NCBI GenBank assembly: GCA_022561335.1
Contig: JADFRL010000002.1
Span: 1 to 57,898 of the forward strand
Origin: Patescibacteria group bacterium
GTDB taxonomy: Bacteria; Patescibacteriota; Minisyncoccia; Phycocordibacterales; JACZSL01
Direction: 5' to 3'
Length of the DNA stretch: 57,898 bases
The translations under genes and the position numbers were made by a program. The number at the start of each line of letters is the position of its first letter. Position 1 is the stretch's first letter. Shown here piece after piece: positions 1 through 5,993 of the stretch. A model generated the notes under the pieces. That model worked only from the letters and a program-made list of their open reading frames with translations. It ran no database searches and was not told the origin of the DNA.

Positions 1-82
1 CTCTACTATGTCCACAAAAATAAGGAGTGGTTCGATTATATTTTTGTAGGATACTGAGCCAATAGGCGAATGTGTCCATAAT

Positions 83-111
83 TTGACATCTCTATATTTA
101 TAGGATATAAT
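83..111 (+). promoter_or_regulatory. Consensus sigma-70-type promoter
   Basis: TTGACA at 83-88 and TATAAT at 106-111 are separated by exactly 17 bases, a perfect match to the housekeeping consensus. Transcription would begin near 118 and read into the small membrane protein gene that starts at 150. Confidence 0.8.
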
Positions 112-149
112 CTGCATTGAAAAGTTTTTGGCTCTGTAGGGAGAAGAAC

Positions 150-329
150 ATGATAGGCAAGGTAACGTTCATCATAGGTGCACTGCTGTGGATTGCCATT
201 TCAATCGATTACCTATTGGGCAAGCCCACAGACGTATCTGAATGGCTAGAGTTTGCGAGCGGCCGTGAGGGCTTCGTAACACTCATGGTTGGGGGCATCG
301 GTTATCACTATTTTTTCGAGCGAGAGTGA
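150..329 (+). CDS. Small membrane protein, unknown function
   Basis: This 59-residue protein begins with a hydrophobic helix at about residues 4-22 and has a second weakly hydrophobic stretch at about 42-55, so one or two membrane passes are likely. I chose the ATG at 150 because AGGGAG lies six bases upstream; an in-frame TTG at 117 would sit at the transcription start of the consensus promoter at 83-111. A factor-independent terminator follows directly, so the gene is probably a single-gene unit. I do not recognise the family and propose no function. Confidence 0.6.
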   Translation: MIGKVTFIIGALLWIAISIDYLLGKPTDVSEWLEFASGREGFVTLMVGGIGYHYFFERE

Positions 330-358
330 ACCGAATGCCACACACTTAGAAAGGAGTA

Positions 359-400
359 AAAAGTGCCGTGCAGGGTTCACCCCAGTGCGGCACTTTTATT
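359..400 (+). terminator. Rho-independent terminator
   Basis: AAAAGTGCCG at 359-368 pairs perfectly with CGGCACTTTT at 388-397, followed by a T-rich run. It closes the transcription unit of the small membrane protein that ends at 329. Confidence 0.75.
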
Positions 401-961
401 TTCTACTGTTCCATTACCACCCTGTGATAAACAACCAGCCTAAACTAAGACTGTTTTTTCATGTTTAAGCCCAGAAATCGTCTCAGATGCTTCTCCCTCG
501 ACAAGCTCGGGACAAGAAAAACCCATTTATGCTCCCGACTTGTTCAAAAGCGTAGTGATTGAATACAAGTCGCAGTCCAGCGAGCGTAGCGAGTCGGGCT
601 CCCTGTTTGTTCACGCTGACGTGAGTTACAAACAGCAGTCCCGATAGCCTTTGGCTGGGAGGGGTAGACGTTTCTAACTTTGCTCCACTATGTCCACAAC
701 GAAAGAAAAATCTCGCTTCGTGCGAGGTTTTTCTTTTGTCGTTGCGAGACATCGAAAGGAATCGAAAGCCGGAAGAGCGCATGCTGTGCACGAAGAAGCT
801 CTGAGGCCAGACCAAACACACTTAGCGAGCTAGCGAGCTTAGTGATGACTAGGGCATCTTCAGGTATTCATAAACATGGCTGAATACGGCTGTGTACTGC
901 GCTTTTCCGTATTTCACCAATTCCTCATTACAAATGTATATTTTTGTGCTAGGCTTTTTAT
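401..961. other. Repeat- and hairpin-rich intergenic stretch without a convincing gene
   Basis: I see no credible coding region in these roughly 560 bases; the open frames on both strands run through palindromes and resemble no protein. Several perfect inverted repeats are visible: CGACTTGT/ACAAGTCG at about 537-572, CTGTTTGT/ACAAACAG at about 603-635, and a CTCGACAAGCTCGGGA-type palindrome near 497-512. The order of stems hints at a structured RNA or an array of degenerate repeats. A 17-mer at 683-699 repeats the first 17 bases of the window with one mismatch. The right end leads into the DUF5679 gene. Confidence 0.4.
705..738. terminator. Probable bidirectional terminator hairpin
   Basis: GAAAAATCTCGC at 705-716 pairs with GCGAGGTTTTTC at 722-733 around a short TTCGT loop, with one G-T pair. 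The A-rich and T-rich arms let it work on either strand. No gene with a clear claim to it lies upstream on the plus strand, which leaves room for an RNA in the preceding 200-300 bases. Confidence 0.5.
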
Positions 962-1129
962 ATGGAAGACAAAATTATTGGGTACTGCATGAAGTGCAAG
1001 GAGAAGCGGGAAATGAAGGATGTCGAAAAGACTGAGATCAAGCCGGGACGTCCTGCTGCAAAGGGGAAGTGCACTACGTGTGATACCAAAATGTACAAGA
1101 TACTCAAGACACTCCCCAAGGACGGCTAA
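962..1129 (+). CDS. DUF5679-like small zinc-ribbon protein
   Basis: This 55-residue basic protein carries two CxxC pairs, YCMKC near residues 8-12 and CTTC near 37-40, with the intervening KEKREMKD and GRPAAKGKC segments typical of DUF5679. That family consists of very short zinc-ribbon proteins frequent in CPR bacteria and archaea; the molecular role is unknown. The four cysteines are expected to bind one zinc ion, and the lysine-rich surface would suit nucleic-acid or ribosome contact, which is inference. The ATG at 962 is the only sensible start. Confidence 0.8.
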   Translation: MEDKIIGYCMKCKEKREMKDVEKTEIKPGRPAAKGKCTTCDTKMYKILKTLPKDG

Positions 1130-1316
1130 TACACCGCAGAAAAATTTCTTATAGCAAACCTTATTTTTTTGAGGGAGGGTTATTGTGCTTTGAAAAGTTG
1201 CTGTAGGCACGCGACATTACGCGCGGATTGTTTATGGCGAGATGGCGAGTTGTTTTTAGTTCCCTCTGCTTTGAGGTTTGTTCTAAGGAATTTATATTTT
1301 GATATTCTTGTAAAGA

Positions 1317-2654
1317 ATGGAGGAGAGTAAGAAATCAGTGGCAGCGATTATAGTTTCTGTATTGGCTTTCATATTTTTTGGAAGCCTGCTTGCCATTGCA
1401 TGGAACGTTGCACAAGGTTTGTTTGCCGAAGGCGGTCTTGAGATAGTTGCTCTTAAAAATACCAATCTTGAGGAGAGTTTACTTTTTTATCTCTTTCTAG
1501 TAGGAATTGTAGCAGATGTGTTTTTCTCACTCTTTCTTTTTTTACTGTTGACCACCTATAGGCAAGCGGGATTTCTGGCGAGTCGTATGACCAGAGATTT
1601 ACTTGCTTCCCGTGAAATGTTTCTTCAACTCTACAACAACAGCCCTGTCCCGTACCTTTTAATTTCCAAAGATAGTAAAATTAACCTCCCCAACAAAGCC
1701 GCTCTTCGTTTGTTTGGGTTATCTGCGCAGGAACTTGAAGATCAAAATCTTCTGGATTTTTTTCTGGCAGATGATCTAGATCACGTCCAGACACTTCTTT
1801 CGCGTGTAAAAAATGGCGTGCCCTTTCATGAAGAAGAACTTCAAATAGTGCGCTCCGATGGAACGGTCCGTTGGGTTATCTTTTCAATGTTTTCGTTTAA
1901 AAGTGTGCCTGGTAAAAAATATAAAAGCGGACTTGCAACATTTGTGGATATTACCGAGCGTAAGGAAATAGAGAAAGTTAAAACCGAATTTGTGTCACTC
2001 GCGGCACATCAACTTCGCACTCCTCTCTCTGCGATCAAATGGTACACAGAGCTCCTCGCTTCAAAGGATGTGGGAGGGCTGACGCCCGAGCAAGAGAAGT
2101 ATCTTGAGAAAGTGTATGCGGGGAATGAGAGGATGATTGATTTAGTGAACACTTTTCTTAACGTGTCCAGACTTGAACTGGGAACACTCGCCGTTGATAT
2201 CAAACCAACGGATGTCGTTGAGCTTATGGAGAGTGTTTTTGAAGAGCTTGAAGTTCAAATTCAAGAAAAATATTTTAAACTCCATAAGGAGTATGATGAA
2301 AATATTGCTTTGGTGAATACTGATCCAAAACTGCTCCGTATGGTTTTTCAAAATCTGTTATCAAATGCCGTGAAGTATACACCCAAAGGGGGCGAATTGA
2401 GGGTAGAGATCAAAAAAAGAGGCTCTGAATTTCACATTATAGTGGAAGATTCAGGTTTAGGAATTCCTAAGAATCAACAGGATAAGATTTTTACGAAGCT
2501 CTTTCGGGCTGATAATGCACGTGCACTTGAAACAAAAGGCACGGGATTGGGTCTTTATATAGTAAAAATGATAGTAGAGAAATTCGGAGGTTCCATTAGC
2601 TTTACGTCGGAGCCCAACAAAGGGACCACGTTTAAGGCGGTGTTGCCACTTTGA
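1317..2654 (+). CDS. Membrane sensor histidine kinase with PAS domain
   Basis: This 445-residue kinase has two membrane helices (about 8-33 and 54-80), a PAS sensor domain (about 100-215), a HisKA dimerisation domain and a HATPase_c domain. The phospho-acceptor is H231 in AAHQLRTPL. The N box has N350 in NLLSNAVKYTP, and the ATP lid boxes DSGLGI (378-383) and GTGLGLYI (408-415) are intact, so it should be active. The loop between the helices is only about 20 residues, so sensing may depend on the membrane or the PAS domain. Three receiver proteins follow at once and are the obvious partners. Confidence 0.93.
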   Translation: MEESKKSVAAIIVSVLAFIFFGSLLAIAWNVAQGLFAEGGLEIVALKNTNLEESLLFYLFLVGIVADVFFSLFLFLLLTTYRQAGFLASRMTRDLLASREMFLQLYNNSPVPYLLISKDSKINLPNKAALRLFGLSAQELEDQNLLDFFLADDLDHVQTLLSRVKNGVPFHEEELQIVRSDGTVRWVIFSMFSFKSVPGKKYKSGLATFVDITERKEIEKVKTEFVSLAAHQLRTPLSAIKWYTELLASKDVGGLTPEQEKYLEKVYAGNERMIDLVNTFLNVSRLELGTLAVDIKPTDVVELMESVFEELEVQIQEKYFKLHKEYDENIALVNTDPKLLRMVFQNLLSNAVKYTPKGGELRVEIKKRGSEFHIIVEDSGLGIPKNQQDKIFTKLFRADNARALETKGTGLGLYIVKMIVEKFGGSISFTSEPNKGTTFKAVLPL

Positions 2655-2703
2655 ATACTAAAAGGTATGGTAATATAAGTGCTATAAGTGTATTTAAGGG
2701 ACT

Positions 2704-3087
2704 ATGATTGATAAAAAGTTAATACTCATTATTGACGAAGAGCCGGATATAACTGACGCTCTGAGCCAGAAACTTGAACAAGAAGGATTTAGCACCATTG
2801 CCGCTTATAATGGGGAACAAGGGCTGATGATTATACATGGGGAACCGAAACCGGATCTCATCTTGCTTGATTTGGTCATGCCTACTATGGATGGGTTTAA
2901 AATGCTTGAGGAGCTTCGCAAAGACGAGTGGGGAAGGAAAGTTCCAGTGATATTTCTTACAAATTTGGATGATGAGGAAACAGTTTCGAAGGTGATGAAG
3001 GATAAAGGGTATGAATATCTGGTCAAAACTGAGTGGAAGATTGAAGACGTTGTTTCCAAGGTAAAGGAAAAACTTGAGGGAAAATAA
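2704..3087 (+). CDS. Stand-alone receiver response regulator (first of three)
   Basis: The 127 residues make a single REC domain with no output domain. The acidic pair is D11-E12, the phosphorylation site is D56 in DLILLDLVMP, and the conserved lysine is K108 in LVKTEWK. It begins 49 bases after the histidine kinase stop and is probably co-transcribed. A protein of this type acts by protein-protein contact, CheY- or Spo0F-like. It is clearly related to the next two genes and probably arose with them by tandem duplication. Confidence 0.9.
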   Translation: MIDKKLILIIDEEPDITDALSQKLEQEGFSTIAAYNGEQGLMIIHGEPKPDLILLDLVMPTMDGFKMLEELRKDEWGRKVPVIFLTNLDDEETVSKVMKDKGYEYLVKTEWKIEDVVSKVKEKLEGK

Positions 3088-3097
3088 AAAAAGTCAT

Positions 3098-3514
3098 ATG
3101 GATACGAAGAAAACAATTCTTGTCATAGAAGATGAAAAAGACCTCGCCGAAGTTCTTAAAGTAAAGTTGGAAGATGCAGGCTTTGCAACTCACGTCGCTT
3201 TTGACGGAGAAAGTGGTCTAGAGGTAGCAGTTGCTGAACATCCAGATTTAATACTCCTTGACATAGTTTTGCCCGGGATGAACGGAGTGGAAATGCTAAA
3301 GCAATTGCGAAAAGATGAGTGGGGCAAAAACGCTTTGGTAATGATCCTTACCAATTCAGACGACGTAGAGACGATGTCGCAAGTTATAGAAGATGGAGCT
3401 TATGAATATTTTGTCAAGACTGAATGGAAGATTGAGGATATTATTTCCAAGATAAAAGATAAACTAAATGCTGATCAAAACAGAGCAGTATGGAAGGTGG
3501 AAAGAAAATTTTGA
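3098..3514 (+). CDS. Stand-alone receiver response regulator (second of three)
   Basis: A 138-residue REC-only protein with acidic pair E11-D12, phospho-acceptor D55 in LILLDIVLPG and lysine K107. I take the ATG at 3098; an upstream in-frame TTG at 3074 would overlap the previous gene. The end of the gene overlaps the start of the third regulator by 25 bases, and the extra tail after the domain (about residues 126-138) may exist only because of that overlap. Its sequence is closest to its two neighbours. Confidence 0.9.
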   Translation: MDTKKTILVIEDEKDLAEVLKVKLEDAGFATHVAFDGESGLEVAVAEHPDLILLDIVLPGMNGVEMLKQLRKDEWGKNALVMILTNSDDVETMSQVIEDGAYEYFVKTEWKIEDIISKIKDKLNADQNRAVWKVERKF

Positions 3515-3870
3515 TTATAGAAGATGAAGAGGATTTGGCAGAAGCCCTTAAAATAAAACTAGAGGGCGCAGGTTTTACTGCAGGAGTTGCTCTTGATGGA
3601 GAAGAGGGTCTCAAGTTTGCCCTAGCTGATCATCCTGATCTCATCCTTCTAGACATAATTCTTCCAGGGATGACTGGGATAGAAGTGTTGGATAGACTGC
3701 GGGAGGATACATGGGGCAAAAACGTTTCGGTTATATTTCTCACTAATATGGATGATGACAAAAGCATTGCTCAAGCCATGGTTCACCAGAGCAGTGGATA
3801 TATTGTTAAGTCAAACACTAAGCTTGAAGAGGTAGTCGAGAAAGTTAAGATGACCCTTGAGGAAGAATAG
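3490..3870 (+). CDS. Stand-alone receiver response regulator (third of three)
   Basis: A 126-residue REC-only protein with E11-D12, phospho-acceptor D55 in LILLDIILPG and K107. It begins inside the end of the preceding gene (25-base overlap), which points to translational coupling. In the segment after the beta-4 strand it differs more from its two neighbours (VHQSSGYIVKSNTK replaces the shared EYxVKTEWK region), so this surface, which contacts partners in REC proteins, may have diverged for a separate target. Confidence 0.9.
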   Translation: MEGGKKILIIEDEEDLAEALKIKLEGAGFTAGVALDGEEGLKFALADHPDLILLDIILPGMTGIEVLDRLREDTWGKNVSVIFLTNMDDDKSIAQAMVHQSSGYIVKSNTKLEEVVEKVKMTLEEE

Positions 3871-3947
3871 GTGTTTCAACATAGCATAATGGCAACCCCC
3901 AAATATACGCCTAAAGCATATGATGGGATAGATGTGTATAGCTTTGA

Positions 3948-4047
3948 GATAGAACTCTTTCTCGGGCTGTAGCATAGTGGTAGTGTGCACGCCTCGGGCG
4001 CGTGTGGCCCGGGTTCGATTCCCGGCAGCCCGAGAAAGAGTTCTATC
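3948..4047. repeat. 22-bp perfect inverted repeat enclosing tRNA-Pro
   Basis: Bases 3948-3969 and 4026-4047 are exact reverse complements over 22 bases. The inner seven pairs are the tRNA acceptor stem; the outer fifteen lie outside the mature tRNA and pair its 5' and 3' flanks, so the discriminator base would also be paired in the precursor. Confidence 0.9.
3963..4033 (+). tRNA. tRNA-Pro (anticodon CGG)
   Basis: The cloverleaf folds with acceptor stem CGGGCTG/CAGCCCG, a short D arm with AGTGGTAG in the loop, anticodon stem CACGC/GCGTG enclosing CTCGGGC (anticodon CGG after U33), a four-base variable loop, and T arm CCGGG-TTCGATT-CCCGG. The discriminator is A at 4033 and CCA is not encoded. 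The acceptor stem continues outward as a further 15 perfectly paired bases, which is very unusual. Confidence 0.93.
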
Positions 4048-4143
4048 GAACGTTTGGAGAACGTCTATGGCTTCGGAGGAAAGTATAGTCCGAATTTCCT
4101 ACCTGCGCACGCGGGGGTTCTCGGCACTCCGATATATTTAAGT

Positions 4144-4221
4144 ATGTCGTGGAAACAGCATGTAATAATTATTGTTTTACTTTCAGTGTTGTGGTTTATT
4201 GTTTTTTTGATTTTTGATTAG
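4144..4221 (+). CDS. Possible 25-residue single-helix membrane peptide
   Basis: An ATG at 4144 opens a 25-codon frame whose product is a short polar N-terminus (MSWKQ) followed by an almost continuous hydrophobic helix ending in a charged FD. The composition fits a membrane microprotein. There is no clear Shine-Dalgarno site and I know of no homologue, so chance is a real alternative. It lies between the tRNA-Pro hairpin and a minus-strand terminator. Confidence 0.3.
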   Translation: MSWKQHVIIIVLLSVLWFIVFLIFD

Positions 4222-4238
4222 TAGTCTGGTCGCTACAT

Positions 4239-4440
4239 AAAAAAAAAGAGTCGACACGCGCCGACTCATCGACATCATTGCTAGAATAAAGAGCAGGCGG
4301 ATACTGGCGTGCCCATTCTGATTGTCATCACCACCAATCATACTAGGACAGGAGAACTTGAAATAATTCGAGTGCTCCGAGCGCGCATCATCCTGGGAGA
4401 CCCGTCCCAGGAGGCGCAGCTCACACCAGCATCCAATATA
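4239..4440 (-). ncRNA. Candidate structured RNA with its own terminator
   Basis: Read on the minus strand, GGATGCTGGTGTG (4434-4422) pairs over 13 positions with CACGCCAGTATCC (4311-4299), using two G-U pairs. It encloses at least two further hairpins, CCTGGGA/TCCCAGG and TGATTG/CAATCA. The 3' side ends in GAGTCG/CGACTC (4267-4248) followed by nine T, a textbook terminator. No protein frame on this strand is persuasive. I do not find the conserved cores of RNase P RNA, tmRNA or SRP RNA, so the class is unknown. The 5' end is a guess; a TATAAT lies upstream at 4464-4459. This candidate fills most of the gene-free stretch 4222-4546. Confidence 0.45.
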
Positions 4441-4512
4441 ATTTATACTTTATTTATCATTATAAGTCGAGATGTAATTAGTCGAATTATCCCCTATATT
4501 AGAATAGCCTTC

Positions 4513-4540
4513 TTGAAACGGCGTAAAATGAGACTACAAT
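4513..4540 (+). promoter_or_regulatory. Promoter of murI, leaderless type
   Basis: TTGAAA (4513-4518) and TACAAT (4535-4540) are 16 bases apart, and the -10 box ends six bases before the murI ATG. The transcript would therefore start at or next to the start codon. Confidence 0.6.
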
Positions 4541-4546
4541 TTTAAT

Positions 4547-5401
4547 ATGAAGGAAACTGACATTCGGCGTTTCCCTGTGTATGGTGGGGGAGGATCAGTG
4601 GGGATTTTTGATTCGGGTTTTGGAGGACTCAGTATCTTGCGTGGTCTGGTTGATGTACTTCCACAGTACGACTATGTTTATTTTGGGGACACAGCTCGTA
4701 CGCCATATGGCACGCGCTCCAGTGAGGCTATATATGCATTTACCGAGCAGGCAATAGATTTTTTGTTTAATAAGGGATGTCACATTATCATTCTTGCGTG
4801 CAATACAGCATCGAGTGAAGCGTTGCGGAGACTTCAGCAGGAATATTTACCCCGTCATTTCCCCGATAGGAAGATACTCGGTGTCATCATCCCGTCCGCA
4901 GAGGAGGCAGTATCTGTTACGAAGAATAAGAAAATAGGAGTTATTGCGACAGCCGGAACCATAGCTTCCGGGGCGTTTGAGCGAGAACTGCAAAAACTCA
5001 ATCCTGAAATAATGGTTGTAGAAAAAGCTTGTCCACTTCTTGTTCCGCTTGTAGAGGCTGGGGAAGACGATCCTATTGTAACACAGCTTATTTTGTCGAA
5101 TTATCTTGATCCGCTGTTAAGTCAGCACATAGACACTCTCATATTAGGATGTACGCACTACGAGTTTTTAGTAAGAGATATTCAGTATATTGTAGGAGAC
5201 AATCTGAACATTATTACTCAGGGGAGAGTGCTTACCAAAAGTTTTAAAGACTATTTGAAGCGGCACTGTGAATTAGAGGGGAAGTTAGGGAAAAAATCAA
5301 AACTTAGTTTTTTTAGTACAGATCTTTCAGATAAGTTTACAGTACTTGGCAGTAAGTTTTTCGGAAGAACCATTATACCGGAGCATGTTCGGCTGGATTA
5401 A
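4547..5401 (+). CDS. murI: Glutamate racemase
   Basis: MurI converts L-glutamate to D-glutamate in the cytoplasm for peptidoglycan stem peptides. The 284-residue protein shows the family signatures in order: GIFDSGFGG (19-27), PYGTR (53-57), the catalytic cysteine C85 in ACNTAS and the second catalytic cysteine C202 in GCTHYE. Length is normal for the family, with a slightly long N-terminus before the first strand. The start at 4547 fits a -10 box six bases upstream. It stands alone between a minus-strand RNA candidate and tRNA-Ala, and shows that the cell makes or remodels its own wall. Confidence 0.95.
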   Translation: MKETDIRRFPVYGGGGSVGIFDSGFGGLSILRGLVDVLPQYDYVYFGDTARTPYGTRSSEAIYAFTEQAIDFLFNKGCHIIILACNTASSEALRRLQQEYLPRHFPDRKILGVIIPSAEEAVSVTKNKKIGVIATAGTIASGAFERELQKLNPEIMVVEKACPLLVPLVEAGEDDPIVTQLILSNYLDPLLSQHIDTLILGCTHYEFLVRDIQYIVGDNLNIITQGRVLTKSFKDYLKRHCELEGKLGKKSKLSFFSTDLSDKFTVLGSKFFGRTIIPEHVRLD

Positions 5402-5454
5402 GTGTTTCTTCGAAACTTATTTCACGGTTGCACTTATATTAAAAATAGTACCAT

Positions 5455-5525
5455 GGGCCTATAGTTTAATGGTAGAACGTATCTATGGCATAGATATGGT
5501 CCGGGTCCGATTCCCGGTAGGTCCA
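5455..5525 (+). tRNA. tRNA-Ala (anticodon GGC)
   Basis: Acceptor stem GGGCCTA pairs with TAGGTCC and contains the G3-U70 pair that identifies alanine tRNAs. The anticodon stem TATCT/AGATA encloses ATGGCAT, giving anticodon GGC; the T arm is CCGGG-TCCGATT-CCCGG. The discriminator is A and CCA is not encoded. Confidence 0.93.
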
Positions 5526-5562
5526 CCTAGCATTTGAGTGACGAATTCGTTACAATATCACC

Positions 5563-5811
5563 ATGGGAGTAGAACTAGGTAAAGTTATACATTGGTATGA
5601 CAAAATTAGCGTTGCGGTGGTTAAGCTCAATGCGCCGCTCAAAAAGGGAGACAGGATTGTTGTGAAGCGCGGTGAGGAGGAGTTCGAAGACACGATCACC
5701 TCTATTCAGATCGACCATAAAGATGTTGAGAGCGCAAAGAAGGGTGACGCTGCAGCCGTCAAACTCTCTCAGAAGGCTAAGGAGGGTTCGCTGGTTTGCG
5801 AAGCGGGATAA
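5563..5811 (+). CDS. Stand-alone EF-Tu domain-2-like beta-barrel protein
   Basis: This 82-residue protein matches the small beta-barrel of translation factors (EF-Tu domain 2): a GKVIHWYDKISVAVV strand pair, then LKKGDRIVV, and the QIDHKDVESAKKGDAAAVKL region resembling the conserved turn of this barrel. Stand-alone copies annotated as elongation-factor-like proteins occur widely in CPR bacteria and archaea; their role is unknown. TACAAT ends exactly six bases before the ATG, suggesting a leaderless message. There is no GTPase domain nearby, so this is a separate protein and not a fragment. Confidence 0.75.
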   Translation: MGVELGKVIHWYDKISVAVVKLNAPLKKGDRIVVKRGEEEFEDTITSIQIDHKDVESAKKGDAAAVKLSQKAKEGSLVCEAG

Positions 5812-5955
5812 GGGTTCGTACCAAAGTTTAAATAGGGCAAGCTGGTCTACACTATTCATTTTTTGATTGGTCTGTTGCTTATTTCCATCTTCGCCCGCTA
5901 CGGGGCTTCGATGGTGCGGCTGTATCTTTTCTATATACCATCCGATAAATAAGTA

Positions 5956-5984
5956 TTTACAAACTGGCCTTCGCTTCGTATAGT
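5956..5984 (+). promoter_or_regulatory. Promoter of the UPF0182 gene
   Basis: TTTACA (5956-5961) and TATAGT (5979-5984) are separated by 17 bases. The -10 box ends nine bases before the ATG at 5994, so the leader would be two or three bases or absent. Confidence 0.65.
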
Positions 5985-5993
5985 ATTACTATC

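Noticed and set aside
483-1210. Open frames at 483-821 (minus), 680-883 (plus) and 914-1210 (minus)
   Set aside because: They run through inverted repeats and a terminator, or lie opposite the DUF5679 gene; none resembles a protein.
4076-4103. GGAGGAAAGTATAGTCCGAA resembling the RNase P RNA core GAGGAAAGTCCGG
   Set aside because: The rest of RNase P RNA, including the partner region ACAGA..GGCTTA within 200-350 bases, is missing, and the core is interrupted.
4309-4545. 78-codon plus-strand frame
   Set aside because: It is the complement of the structured minus-strand RNA candidate, with no ribosome site and unlikely composition.
5346-5537. 63-codon frame over the end of murI and tRNA-Ala
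   Set aside because: It overlaps a certain gene and a certain tRNA.
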